A stretch of 64,000 nucleotides of DNA from Actinoplanes sp. NBC_00393 (lineage in GTDB: Bacteria; Actinomycetota; Actinomycetes; Mycobacteriales; Micromonosporaceae), in assembly GCF_036053395.1 (NCBI RefSeq), contig NZ_CP107942.1, forward strand, positions 1,330,501-1,394,500, read 5' to 3'. Each line of letters begins with the position of its first letter. The stretch's first letter is position 1. The position numbers and the translations under genes were made by a program. Of this stretch, positions 41,859 to 51,115 are shown one piece after another. The notes beneath the pieces were generated by a model. That model saw only the letters and a program-made list of their open reading frames with translations. It was not told the DNA's origin and did not search any database.

Positions 41859-43436
41859 TCAATAGCGGAACGCGCGTACCACGCCCTGCAGGTCGTCGGA
41901 GAGCCGGCTGAGCTCGGACGCCGCCGAGTGGGTGGCGTGCGCGCCGCTGCGGTTCTCGTCGGTCACGCCGACCACCTGGCTGATGCCGTCGCCGATCAGG
42001 TTGGCGCCGGTGGCGGCGGCGCTCAGGTCCGCGGCCATGCCGTTGGTGACCGCGCTCTGCTCCTCCACGGCCGAGGCGATCGTGGTCTGGAACTCGTTGA
42101 TCCGCCCGATGATCTCGCCGATCATCGAGATCGACTCGACGGCCGTGGTGGTGTCGGTCTGGATCGCCGCGACCCGCTTGCTGATGTCCTCGGTGGCCTT
42201 GGTGGTCTCCTGCGCCAGGTCCTTCACCTCACCGGCCACCACCGCGAAGCCCTTGCCCAGCTCACCGGCCCGGGCCGCCTCGATCGTGGCGTTGAGCGCC
42301 AGCAGGTTGGTCTGCTCGGCGATCGCGGTGATCACCTTGACCACGTCGCCGATCTCCGCCGACGAGCGGCCGAGCCGGGCCATCAGGTCCTCCGCCGTGC
42401 TGGACGCGTGCACCGCCTCCTGGGCGACGCTGGCCGCCTCCGCCGCATTCATCGCGATCTCGCGGATCGCGGCGCCCATCTGCTCGGCGCCGGTGGCGAC
42501 CGCGCCGACCCGGGAGTTGACCTCGGTGACCGCGTCGCCGATCGAGGCCACTTCACCGGACGTACGGTCCGCGCCGCCGGCCAGGTTGCGCGACGCCTCC
42601 TGCAGTTCCCCGGCCCGCCCGGCCAGGGCATCACCGCTGGCGGCGAGGGTGCCGACGGCCGTACGCATCTGATCGGTGGCCCGGTTGAGCGCGGTGCTCA
42701 TCTCACCGAACTCGTTGCGGCCGCCGATCTCGGCGCGACGGGTCAGATCGCCCTCGGCGACCCCGGTGAGCACGTCGCGGAACTGCCGCAGCGGCCGGAC
42801 GATGCCGTTGGCCACCATGATCGCGATGGCGACCGCGACGACCAGGCCGACCACCAGCACCGCGATCACGGTGATCCGGGCGGACGAGTACGTGTCGCCG
42901 GCCTCGGCCACCGCCTCCTCGGCCGCGGCCACGTTCGCGGCGGTCAGCTCGTCCAGGTAGCCGAGTGACTCGGTGACCTTGTTCGGCAGGTCGTTGAGGC
43001 GCAGCTCGGTGAACCCGGCCATGTCGCCGGACTTGCGCAGCGCCTCGGCCTGGTCGCGCAGATCCTGATACTCCGACCAGGCGGTGGCGAACGCCTCGAG
43101 CGAGGCCGACTGGCTGCTGTCCAGCTCGCGGGTCCGGTACGACTCGATGGTCGCGTCGATCTTGTCCTTGGCGACGGCGATCCGCTCCTGGGCCGCGGCC
43201 GCCAGCTTCGGGTCGGTGGCGGTCGAGATCGACAGCGCCTGGAACCGGAAGTTCCAGACCGTCTCGCGGATCACCGCGACGTCGTTGGAGGGCAGCAGCG
43301 CCTGGGTCTGGATGGCGCGGCTGCTGTCCGCGACCGTCGACATCCGGGCCAGGCTCAGGGCGCCGACCAGCACGGCGAGGATGCCGGTGAGGACGACGAG
43401 CAGGGTCAGACGAGCACGGACGCTCAGGTTCGCCAT
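41859..43436 (-). CDS. Methyl-accepting chemotaxis protein
   Basis: A protein of 525 residues: an N-terminal helix ([20 protein letters not shown]), an extracytoplasmic four-helix-bundle sensor to about 185, a second helix ([20 protein letters not shown]), a HAMP domain ([20 protein letters not shown]), and a long signalling coiled coil with the hairpin tip [23 protein letters not shown] 43436 with AGGAAGG before it is the start; upstream codons are rejected. No cheA or cheW genes are in the window, so partners lie elsewhere. Motile-spore actinobacteria such as Actinoplanes carry such receptors. Confidence 0.94.
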   Translation of the reverse strand: MANLSVRARLTLLVVLTGILAVLVGALSLARMSTVADSSRAIQTQALLPSNDVAVIRETVWNFRFQALSISTATDPKLAAAAQERIAVAKDKIDATIESYRTRELDSSQSASLEAFATAWSEYQDLRDQAEALRKSGDMAGFTELRLNDLPNKVTESLGYLDELTAANVAAAEEAVAEAGDTYSSARITVIAVLVVGLVVAVAIAIMVANGIVRPLRQFRDVLTGVAEGDLTRRAEIGGRNEFGEMSTALNRATDQMRTAVGTLAASGDALAGRAGELQEASRNLAGGADRTSGEVASIGDAVTEVNSRVGAVATGAEQMGAAIREIAMNAAEAASVAQEAVHASSTAEDLMARLGRSSAEIGDVVKVITAIAEQTNLLALNATIEAARAGELGKGFAVVAGEVKDLAQETTKATEDISKRVAAIQTDTTTAVESISMIGEIIGRINEFQTTIASAVEEQSAVTNGMAADLSAAATGANLIGDGISQVVGVTDENRSGAHATHSAASELSRLSDDLQGVVRAFRY

Positions 43437-43567
43437 GCCCTTCCTATCGCCGGGCCGGGCTGTGATCTGAGTCTCAGACCGTTTATCGTCGTCCGTAAAT
43501 ACAGTCTTCATGATCCGGATCCGTGGTGGCCACATCCGCTTCGCGCCGACTCCCGACCGTTCCCGGC

Positions 43568-44797
43568 ATGCGGTCGCTGCACTTCACCGACACCTACCTG
43601 CCCCGGCGCGACGGCGTCGTCACCTCGGTTCGCACCCTGACGTCCGCCCTGCGCCTGCAGGGGCAGCACGCCGTCACGGTGGCGCCGGGACACCGCGCCG
43701 ATGCCGGCGACGGGCATCTGCTGCGGCTGCCCGCGGTGCCGGTGCCGTGGGGACTGGCCGGCCTGCGGCTCTCGGCGTGGCTGCTGAACGGGCGGTGGGC
43801 GGCCGGGGCGATGGCCCGGATCGCGCAGGCCCGGCCGGATCTCATCCACGTGCACACTCCGGGGCCGACCGGACTGCTCGGCGTGTTCGCCGGCCGGGAG
43901 CTGGGGGTGCCGGTGGTGCACACGTACCACACCGACCTGCACGCCTACGCCGACGCGTACCGGGTGCCGGCGGCTGCGCTGGCCGCCGGTCTGCGCCTGT
44001 ACGCGTACCGGCTCGGCGTGCCACCGATCCCGACCGGTTCCGGGCGCCGGGACGCCGTCGACGCGGTCAACGAGTTCATGCTGCGCGACGCCGGCGCCGT
44101 CATCGTCCCCACCCCAGCGGTGCCTGCCCGGCTCGCTCTGCCGGTGCCCGCCGAGCGGCTCGCGGTGATCCCCACCGGCGTCACCCCGGTGCCGCTCGAC
44201 GCCACCGCCGGCGCACGCTTCCGCCGGGCACACGGCATCGACGTGGACGCCCCGCTCGTGCTCTACGTCGGGCGGGTCAACCGGGAGAAAGGCATGGACC
44301 GCCTGATCGAGGCGTTCGCCGAGGTCGCCGCCACCCGGCCGCAGGCCCGCCTGGTCCTGGTCGGAGCGGTCTACGAGCAGCGCTGGCTCACCCGGCTGCT
44401 GCGTGACGCCGGTGTTCGCGACCGGGTCGTGCTCGCCGGCCAGCAACCGCCGGCGGTCGTCTGCGCCGCCTATCAGGCCGCCGACGTCTTCGCGTTCCCG
44501 TCGACCACCGACACCCAGGCGCTGGTGCTGCTGGAGGCCGCGCAGTGCCGCCTGCCCGTGGTGATGGCCGACCCCCTGCTGCACGCCCACGGCCTGCTCG
44601 GCGACGCCACCCTGCTGACCGGCCCGGCGCCGGGCTCGTTCGCCGCCGGGATCGGCGCCCTGCTCGACGACCCGGCGGCGGCCCGCGCCCTGGCCGACCG
44701 GGCGGTGGGGCGCGCCGCGAACCACACCGCGGACGGCTACGCCCGCTCGGTGCACGCGATCTACCAGCAGCTGACGACGGTGCCTATTCCCCGGTGA
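43568..44797 (+). CDS. GT4 family glycosyltransferase
   Basis: A protein of 409 residues with a GT-B fold. The N-terminal acceptor half begins [20 protein letters not shown], and [16 protein letters not shown] plus [16 protein letters not shown] are typical of mannosyl- and glucosyl-lipid transferases. The C-terminal donor half has [20 protein letters not shown]. The usual E-x7-E near the end is represented by [15 protein letters not shown], where the first Glu is replaced. A role in glycolipid synthesis is likely. It overlaps the convergent crotonase gene by 14 bases. Confidence 0.9.
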   Translation: MRSLHFTDTYLPRRDGVVTSVRTLTSALRLQGQHAVTVAPGHRADAGDGHLLRLPAVPVPWGLAGLRLSAWLLNGRWAAGAMARIAQARPDLIHVHTPGPTGLLGVFAGRELGVPVVHTYHTDLHAYADAYRVPAAALAAGLRLYAYRLGVPPIPTGSGRRDAVDAVNEFMLRDAGAVIVPTPAVPARLALPVPAERLAVIPTGVTPVPLDATAGARFRRAHGIDVDAPLVLYVGRVNREKGMDRLIEAFAEVAATRPQARLVLVGAVYEQRWLTRLLRDAGVRDRVVLAGQQPPAVVCAAYQAADVFAFPSTTDTQALVLLEAAQCRLPVVMADPLLHAHGLLGDATLLTGPAPGSFAAGIGALLDDPAAARALADRAVGRAANHTADGYARSVHAIYQQLTTVPIPR

Positions 44798-45551
44798 ACA
44801 CCGGGGTCCGCCGCTGCAGGCTCGCCGCGATGCCCTCGGCGCTGTCCCGGGTCTGCCAGAGCACCATCTGCTCGGCCAGCTCGTGGTCCAGAGCCTGCCG
44901 GACCCGGGCGGCCAGGTCCGCGCGCAGCGTCGCCCGCATCGACCGGACCGCCAGCGGCGCCGACGAGGCGATCTCCGCGGCCAGCTCCCGGGCGGTCTCG
45001 CGTACGGTTCCCGGCTCGGCGAGCCGGTCGGCCAGCCCGATCCGGACCGCCTCCTCGCCGCCGACCCGGCGGCCGGTCAGCAGCATCCCGGCCGCCGCCT
45101 GCCGCCCGATCAGGTCCGGCAGCGTCACGCTCAGCGCGAAGCCCTGGTGGAAGCCGAGCTTCGCGAAGTTCGCCACGAACCGGGTGGCGGCCTCGGCGAT
45201 CCGGAAGTCGGCCGCGCAGGCCAGGCCGAGCCCGCCACCCACGGCGGTGCCCTGCACGGCCGCGACGATCGGGGTACGCACGTCGAACAGCCGCGCCGCC
45301 CGCCGGTACAGCCGCTCCGCCGCGGCCGCCTGGTCCAGGGCGAACTCGCCACCGCTGAAATCCGCCCCGGCGCAGAAGTGCTTGCCCTGCGACGCCAGGA
45401 CGATCACCCGGCAGGCCGGGTCGTCGTCCAGCGCCAGAGCGGCGTCCACGACCCGCCCGATCAGCGCCTCGTCGAAATGGTTGGCCGGCGGCCGGCGCAT
45501 CTCCAGCACCGCGATGTGATCCTCGACGGTGACCGACAGGTCGGAACTCAC
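44784..45551 (-). CDS. Enoyl-CoA hydratase/isomerase family protein lacking both catalytic Glu
   Basis: A crotonase-fold protein of 255 residues with the oxyanion-hole segments KHFCAGADFSGGEF and GTAVGGGLGLACAADFRIA. In true hydratases a Glu follows the G-G-C turn and another precedes K-L-G; here these places are Gly (GGGLGLAC) and Phe (NFAKLGFHQG). The protein should bind an acyl-CoA but is unlikely to hydrate it. An isomerase, hydrolase or decarboxylase activity is possible. It shares strand with the NmrA gene, 29 bases away. Confidence 0.9.
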   Translation of the reverse strand: MSSDLSVTVEDHIAVLEMRRPPANHFDEALIGRVVDAALALDDDPACRVIVLASQGKHFCAGADFSGGEFALDQAAAAERLYRRAARLFDVRTPIVAAVQGTAVGGGLGLACAADFRIAEAATRFVANFAKLGFHQGFALSVTLPDLIGRQAAAGMLLTGRRVGGEEAVRIGLADRLAEPGTVRETARELAAEIASSAPLAVRSMRATLRADLAARVRQALDHELAEQMVLWQTRDSAEGIAASLQRRTPVFTGE

Positions 45552-45580
45552 AGCGCGGGCCTCCCGGACTCAACGATCGT

Positions 45581-46426
45581 TCACCGGATCTTAACGACGT
45601 CCCGGAGCGTCTCCTCGATGCTGGTGGTGCACCGCTCCCGGCGGTCGCCGTGCGGCTGCAGCCGGCCGTCCTCATCCGCCTCGTAGAGCGCGGCGATCTC
45701 GGTCGCGAGCAGCGGCGGCAGCCCGGCCTCGGTCAGCGCGCCGTGCCAGCCGGCCCGGGGGATGGTGATGACGTTCAGCTCCTTGCCGAGCAGCCGGCCC
45801 AGCGCCGCGGCCACCTCCCGCTCGGTGTAGCTCGGCGCGTCCAGGTCGATCACCTCGCTGGCGCTGGGCGGCGAGGTCAGCGCGCGGGCGACGGCCGCGC
45901 CGATGTCGCGGGTGGCCACCATCGGTACGGCCACGTCCGCCGACTCCGCGAAGACCGGGAAGACGCCTGCGCCGACGGCCGCGTCCAGCACCGACTCCAC
46001 CTTCTCCTGGAAGTGCGGCGCCCGGATCGCGGTGAACGTCACCCGGGTGCCCCGCAGCTGCTCCTCCAGGTGGTGCAGCCAGCGGATCGGCCCGTTGCCG
46101 TCGGCCAGGTCCGCGCCGATCGACGACAGCATCACCACGTGCGGCACCCCGCTGTCGGCGACCGCCCCGGCGATCGTGTCGGCCATGCTCCGATGTGCCT
46201 CGTCGGTGAACGGTGGCACGGTCGGCAGCAGCACGAACACCCCCTGGGCGCCGGTGAACGCGCCGGCCAGGGCGGCCCGGTCGGTGAAGTCGGCGACCGC
46301 GAAGTCGGCCCACTGCTTGCCCTTGTCCAGGTCGCGGACGACCGCGCGGACCTTCTCGTTCGCGGCGAGCAGCGTACGGGCCGCGGCCCCGCCGACGTGA
46401 CCGGTGATTCCGGTGATCGCGTACAT
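45581..46426 (-). CDS. NmrA-like NAD(P)-binding protein
   Basis: A protein of 281 residues with a Rossmann start AITGITGHVGGAAARTLLAA (G-x2-G-x2-G), RAVVRDLDKG for the adenosine phosphate, VFVLLPTVPPFTDEAHRSMA, and FTAIRAPHFQEKVES. It is in the NmrA/SDR-atypical group, with members that are quinone reductases or redox sensors. It is divergent from an AraC regulator, a common pairing in which the regulator activates the reductase. Confidence 0.9.
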   Translation of the reverse strand: MYAITGITGHVGGAAARTLLAANEKVRAVVRDLDKGKQWADFAVADFTDRAALAGAFTGAQGVFVLLPTVPPFTDEAHRSMADTIAGAVADSGVPHVVMLSSIGADLADGNGPIRWLHHLEEQLRGTRVTFTAIRAPHFQEKVESVLDAAVGAGVFPVFAESADVAVPMVATRDIGAAVARALTSPPSASEVIDLDAPSYTEREVAAALGRLLGKELNVITIPRAGWHGALTEAGLPPLLATEIAALYEADEDGRLQPHGDRRERCTTSIEETLRDVVKIR

Positions 46427-46533
46427 CTCAACCTCCTGCGTTGACTTCGATGCCTCAAGTGAAATCGCAGGGAGTGAGACGATCCATGTTCGCCGGGCTC
46501 GTTCGCATGTCTGAGCGTCTACGCTGACCGGTC

Positions 46534-47487
46534 ATGGACCCGTTGGGAGACCTGCTGGACGGGGTACGCGCCCGGACCGCCGCCTTCTGCCAGTCGGTGT
46601 TGCGCCCACCGTGGGCGCTGCGCATCGTCGACGAGGCGCCGCTGGCCCTGGCCACGCCGCTGCGCGGCCACGCCTGGATCGTCCCGGACGACGACGAGCC
46701 CATCCTGATCGAGGCCGGTGACGTGGCGATCGTGCAGGGCCCCGCGCCGTACACCGTCGCCGACGACCCGGCCACCCGCCCCCAGCTGTACGTGCACACC
46801 GACAACCGCCTGGTCACCTTCGACGGGGTCGACGTCACCGCCGAGGCCCGCATCGCCGCGTTCACCAAGGCGCTCGGCGTGCGGGCCGGCGACGGCGGCC
46901 CGGACGACGCCGCGGTCATCGCCAGCGGCACCTACCAGGTCAACAGCTTCGTCAGCGGCCGGCTGCTGGCGTCGCTGCCCACCGTGCTGCGGGTGCCGCG
47001 CGAGCACGTCCAGTCTCCGATCATGGACCTGCTCGCCGCCGAGGTGGAACGCGACGAACCGGGCCAGCAGGTCGTCCTCGACCGGCTGCTGGACCTCGCG
47101 CTGATCGCCGCGCTGCGCGCCTGGTTCGCCCGCCCGGCCGGCGACGCCCCCGGCTGGTACCGCGCACACGGCGACCCGCTGGTCGGCCGCGCGCTGCGGG
47201 TCATCCACGAGGCGCCGGCCAAGCCGTGGACGGTCGCCGAACTGGCCGAGGTCAGCGGCGCGTCCCGGGCGGCGTTCGCCCGCCGCTTCACCGACCTGGT
47301 CGGCCAGCCCCCGATGACGTACGTGACGCACTGGCGACTCGATCTGGCCGCCGAGGCGATGCGCAACTCCGACGCCACCCTCGAATCGATCGCCCGCCAG
47401 GTCGGCTACGCCAACGCGTTCGCTCTCACGGTCGCCTTCAAACGGGTCCGCGGCACCACCCCGCAGCGCTTCCGCACCGCCGCCTGA
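46534..47487 (+). CDS. AraC family transcriptional regulator with cupin domain
   Basis: A protein of 317 residues. Residues 1-180 form a cupin-type AraC ligand domain of the group with ALATPLRGHAWIVPDD and GDVAIVQGPAPYTVADDP. Residues 205-315 are the double HTH (WTVAELAEVSGASRAAFARR, then AMRNSDATLESIARQVGYAN, FALTVAFKRVRGTTPQRFR). It is divergent from the NmrA gene, its likely target. The ligand is unknown. Confidence 0.93.
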   Translation: MDPLGDLLDGVRARTAAFCQSVLRPPWALRIVDEAPLALATPLRGHAWIVPDDDEPILIEAGDVAIVQGPAPYTVADDPATRPQLYVHTDNRLVTFDGVDVTAEARIAAFTKALGVRAGDGGPDDAAVIASGTYQVNSFVSGRLLASLPTVLRVPREHVQSPIMDLLAAEVERDEPGQQVVLDRLLDLALIAALRAWFARPAGDAPGWYRAHGDPLVGRALRVIHEAPAKPWTVAELAEVSGASRAAFARRFTDLVGQPPMTYVTHWRLDLAAEAMRNSDATLESIARQVGYANAFALTVAFKRVRGTTPQRFRTAA

Positions 47488-47491
47488 TCGG

Positions 47492-49102
47492 TCAGCCGGG
47501 TTGCGGGGCGGTCGGGGCGAGGGCCTCGCCGACGCAGGCCAGCAGCTCGACGGCGGTGAACGGCTTCTGCACGATCCGGACGGAGTCGGCCAGGTCGTAT
47601 CGGCGGCGCAGGTCGGCGTCGCTGTAGCCGGACATGTACAGCACCCGCAGGCCGGGGTGGTGGGCGCGCATCCGGTCGGCCACCACCGGGCCGGGTTCGT
47701 CGCGCAGCACGATGTCGGTGATCAGCAGGTCGACGTCCCGCAGGTCGGCGTCGGCCAGGGTGTCCTCGTCGAGGGCGGAAGTGCGGTAGCCGTTGTCCTG
47801 CAGGATGCGGAGCACGACGTCGCGTACGAATGCCTCGTCCTCGATGACCGCCACCAGCTCACCGTGACCGGCGCACGGGGTTCCCGGCTCGACCGGCTCG
47901 CCGGCGGCGACCGGAGCCGGCGGCAGCAGGATCCGGAAGCTGGTGCCGATGCCCAGCGTCGACTCCACGCCGATGTGCCCGCCGGCGTCGCCGACGATGC
48001 CGTAGACGGTGGCCAGGCCCAGCCCGGTGCCGCGATCGGCCGCCTTGGTGGTGAAGAACGGTTCGAACAGGCGGTCGCGCACCTCGGCGGTCATTCCGGT
48101 GCCGGTGTCGCTGACCGTCAGCCGGGCGTACGGTCCCGGCGCCAGTCCCGTGCCGTCCCCGTCGCACACCTCGGCCCAGCCGGTCTCGACCACCACCATG
48201 CCGCCGTCCGGCATCGCGTCACGCGCGTTGATCACCAGGTTGAGCAGGATCTGGTCGAGCCGCCCGCGGTTCGCGCAGACCGGCAGGGCCTGCGGGTGCG
48301 GGCGGCAGATCAGCCGGATGTTCGCGCCGATGGTCCGGCTCAGCAGGTCCCCGGCGTCGGTGACCACCCGGTTGAGGTCGACGGTCTCCACGTCGGTCGG
48401 CTCCCGCTTGGCGAACAGCAGCAGCTGGCCGGTGAGCGACTTGGCGCGCTCGGCGGCGCCGCGGATGCGGGACAGGTCGCCGGCGCACTCGCCGCTGACC
48501 TCGTCGGCCAGGAAGTCCGCGTAGTTCAGGATGATCGCGAGCAGGTTGTTGAAGTCGTGGGCGACCCCACCGGCGAGCTGACCGAGACTCTCCAGCCGGG
48601 CGGCGCGGGCGGAGCGTTCCAGGGCGCGCTTCTCCTCGGTGATGTCGCGTTCGGTGGCGGCCACCGCGACCACCTCGCCGTGCTCGTCGCGGATCGGCGA
48701 GACGATCACCGAGACGAGGAAGGCGGTGCCGTCGCTGCGGATCCGGGGCGTCTCGTCCATCCGGATCTGCCGGCCGGCGGCGAGCTCGGCCAGCGCCCAG
48801 CGCAGCCGTTCCGGCTGGTCGATCCCGATCAGGTCGCTGAGCGGCCGGCCGAGGACCTGTTCGGCGGTATAGCCGTAGATGCGTTCCGCGCCGCTGTTCC
48901 ACGAGGTGAGCGTGCCGTCGAGGGTGCTGCTGATGATCGCGTCGGAGGACTGCTCGACGATCGCGGCCAGCATGTGCCGTTCCCGGGCCGCGGTGGTCGC
49001 CTCGTGCAGCCGCTCCCGCAAGCGGCGAGCCAGCAGCCAGCCGATGCCGGCGGCCCCCAGCAGGGCCGTGAGCACTTGCGGCGCCGGTTTCGGAAGCTTC
49101 AC
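47492..49102 (-). CDS. Hybrid PAS histidine kinase with C-terminal receiver
   Basis: A protein of 536 residues: a short N-terminal hydrophobic anchor (VLTALLGAAGIGWLLARRL), a PAS domain (about 42-155; IVEQSSDAIISSTLDGTLTS, WNSGAERIYGYT), a HisKA with the phospho-His in LAGGVAHDFNNLLAIILNY, an ATPase (LVINARDAMPDGG, DTGTGM, TTKAADRGTGLGLATVYGI), and a receiver domain (about 400-530; VIEDEAFVRDVVL, phospho-Asp in LLITDIVLRDEPGP). This is the NtrB/CckA-like layout. The PAS may sense redox or a small ligand. The output regulator is not adjacent. Confidence 0.93.
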   Translation of the reverse strand: MKLPKPAPQVLTALLGAAGIGWLLARRLRERLHEATTAARERHMLAAIVEQSSDAIISSTLDGTLTSWNSGAERIYGYTAEQVLGRPLSDLIGIDQPERLRWALAELAAGRQIRMDETPRIRSDGTAFLVSVIVSPIRDEHGEVVAVAATERDITEEKRALERSARAARLESLGQLAGGVAHDFNNLLAIILNYADFLADEVSGECAGDLSRIRGAAERAKSLTGQLLLFAKREPTDVETVDLNRVVTDAGDLLSRTIGANIRLICRPHPQALPVCANRGRLDQILLNLVINARDAMPDGGMVVVETGWAEVCDGDGTGLAPGPYARLTVSDTGTGMTAEVRDRLFEPFFTTKAADRGTGLGLATVYGIVGDAGGHIGVESTLGIGTSFRILLPPAPVAAGEPVEPGTPCAGHGELVAVIEDEAFVRDVVLRILQDNGYRTSALDEDTLADADLRDVDLLITDIVLRDEPGPVVADRMRAHHPGLRVLYMSGYSDADLRRRYDLADSVRIVQKPFTAVELLACVGEALAPTAPQPG

Positions 49103-49359
49103 CAGGGCGACCCTTCCGCTTCCGCGAAGCTGATGGCGTTTTGCCCTAACTGATACCGATAGCGTAGTCGCGCTCGGGGGTAACCCGCAGACGGTGCCGA
49201 CGAGTCGTCGGCGAATGCCGGGTGAGCGGCCGGTGGGTCAACAGCCGGTAGAGCATGGTGCCGACCAGGGTCTGGGCGGCCGCGACCGGCGAGCTGCCGG
49301 GTGTGAGTTCTCCCAGGAACTCTGCGGGGACGGTCAGGGTTCGGCGCGACCGTCAGCCC

Positions 49360-50460
49360 ATGCAGATTCTTCGAGGTGCGGCGGCCGCGCTCGGCGCGAC
49401 CATGGCGATGGCGGTTCTGGCGGTGGCCGCGCTGGCCACCGCCGGGCTTCCGGTGACCTGGCCGTTTGTCGCGACGGTGCTGGCCGCGGCGTTCGGCGGG
49501 CCGGCCACGCTGACCGGGTCGCTCGATGCCGGGGCGATGGGCGCGGTCCTGCACGGCACCGTCGACATCGCGCCGCTGGCGCTCTCCGCGGTGGGCGCGC
49601 TGATCTTCTCGGTCACGCTTCAGGGCCATGTCGGTACGCCAATGCCTGTGTACGCCCGACGCGTGCTCGGCGCCGCCGCGATGCTGCTGATCGTGCTCGC
49701 CGCCGTGGTGGCCGCCCCCGACGCGACCATGGCCGTCACCGTGCCGGCCGGTCCCGCGTCGGCCTCGCAGGACGCCCAGCTGGTGATCCGGCCGGACACC
49801 GGCGCCACCCTGATCAGCGGCCTGCTCGGGTTCACCGTGCTGACCGGCGGCGGCGCCCTGCTGACTCTCCTGCCGCACCGCCGGATCGCCGCCCGCGCAG
49901 CGCTGACCGGCCTGGCGACACCGATCGCAGCCGGCGTCGCGATAGCAGCGGTCGTCGCCACGCAGCGGCCGTCACTCGCCGGTGTGGCGCTGCTGTTCGG
50001 CGGGAACGCGGCGATGCTCGCCGGGCCGTCGTCGATCACGCTCGGCGGTCCGCTGGCAGACCGGCTGGACCCGAACTACCAACTCCCTGATGCGGCGGCG
50101 GGCGCTTTGGCCGTACCCCTCATTCTTGCCGCCTTTGTTCTGGCCACCGTGCCGCCCGGCGACGGAAACCGATGGCAGCGCGCCGGCCGCCGCGCGCTGG
50201 TGGCCGGCGCGGTCCTCGCCGTCGTCTTCGCCGCGCTGAGCCTCGCCGGCGCCGGCCGCCTGAGCCTCGGCCTGATGGTCCTGATCCTCAACGCCGAGTT
50301 GCTCACCGTGCAGCTTGTGCCGGCCATCGGCTGGGCGGCGCTCGCCGGCGCCGCCGGTGGTGGCCTGGCCGGCCTGCTCGGTAGCCTGATGGCCGACATG
50401 CGGCGAACGGGCGGGGGTGACCGTGCAAGCCACGCCGCCCCGGCTGTTGGTGGTCGATGA
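49360..50460 (+). CDS. Polytopic membrane protein, streptophobe-like
   Basis: A protein of 366 residues with about nine to ten membrane helices, starting MQILRGAAAALGATMAMAVL and ending GGGLAGLLGSLMADMRRTGG. The start motif and helix layout match the actinobacterial streptophobe family, which has no known function; I rate that call as moderate. The ATG at 49360 is chosen over an upstream in-frame start at 49255, whose extra residues are basic and low-complexity. The last 44 bases overlap the downstream response regulator, so the three genes form one transcription unit. Confidence 0.75.
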   Translation: MQILRGAAAALGATMAMAVLAVAALATAGLPVTWPFVATVLAAAFGGPATLTGSLDAGAMGAVLHGTVDIAPLALSAVGALIFSVTLQGHVGTPMPVYARRVLGAAAMLLIVLAAVVAAPDATMAVTVPAGPASASQDAQLVIRPDTGATLISGLLGFTVLTGGGALLTLLPHRRIAARAALTGLATPIAAGVAIAAVVATQRPSLAGVALLFGGNAAMLAGPSSITLGGPLADRLDPNYQLPDAAAGALAVPLILAAFVLATVPPGDGNRWQRAGRRALVAGAVLAVVFAALSLAGAGRLSLGLMVLILNAELLTVQLVPAIGWAALAGAAGGGLAGLLGSLMADMRRTGGGDRASHAAPAVGGR

Positions 50461-51115
50461 CGAGGACACCGTTCGCGGGCTGCTCGCCGACGCCCTGCGC
50501 TTCGCCGGGTTCACCGTGACCGCCGTCGCCACCGGCGCGGACGCCGTCGAGGCGGCCCTGCGTGACCAGCCCGACCTGATCGTGCTCGACCTGATGCTGC
50601 CCGGCATGGACGGCTTCGAGGTGGTCCGCCGGCTGCGGACCGCGCGGGCCCACCTGCCGGTGCTGTTCCTCAGCGCCCGCGACGCCCCCGAGGACAAGGT
50701 GAACGGGCTCAGCCTGGGCGGCGACGACTACGTCACCAAGCCGTTCCACCTGCCCGAGCTCATCGCCCGGATCCAGGCCATCCTGCGCCGCTCCGGCGTG
50801 GTGCCGGTCGACGGGATCCGCACGGTCGGCGACCTGACTGTGGACCCGGTCGCCCGCGAGGTCACCCGGTCCGGCCGGCCGGTACGCCTGACGCCGACCG
50901 AGTTCAAACTGCTGCACTACCTGGTCGCGCACGCCGGTGAGGTGGTGTCGAAGCCGCGGATCCTCGAGGAGGTCTGGCGGTACGACTTCGCCGGGGACAC
51001 CAGCATCGTCGACACCTACGTCAGCTACCTGCGGCGCAAGGTCGACAACGTCGAACCACGGCTGATCCAGACCGTGCGCGGCGCCGGTTACGTGCTGCGG
51101 AGACCACGGCGATGA
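50417..51115 (+). CDS. OmpR family response regulator
   Basis: A protein of 232 residues with a receiver domain (acidic pair D14/D15 in LLVVDDEDTV, phospho-Asp58 in IVLDLMLPGMDG, Lys in DYVTKPF) and a winged-helix output domain (RLTPTEFKLLHYLVAHAGEV, SIVDTYVSYLRRKVD, RTVRGAGYVLR-like end). It starts inside the upstream membrane protein gene and overlaps the kinase gene by ATGA. The targets are unknown; the membrane protein gene it overlaps may be the input partner. Confidence 0.96.
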   Translation: MTVQATPPRLLVVDDEDTVRGLLADALRFAGFTVTAVATGADAVEAALRDQPDLIVLDLMLPGMDGFEVVRRLRTARAHLPVLFLSARDAPEDKVNGLSLGGDDYVTKPFHLPELIARIQAILRRSGVVPVDGIRTVGDLTVDPVAREVTRSGRPVRLTPTEFKLLHYLVAHAGEVVSKPRILEEVWRYDFAGDTSIVDTYVSYLRRKVDNVEPRLIQTVRGAGYVLRRPRR

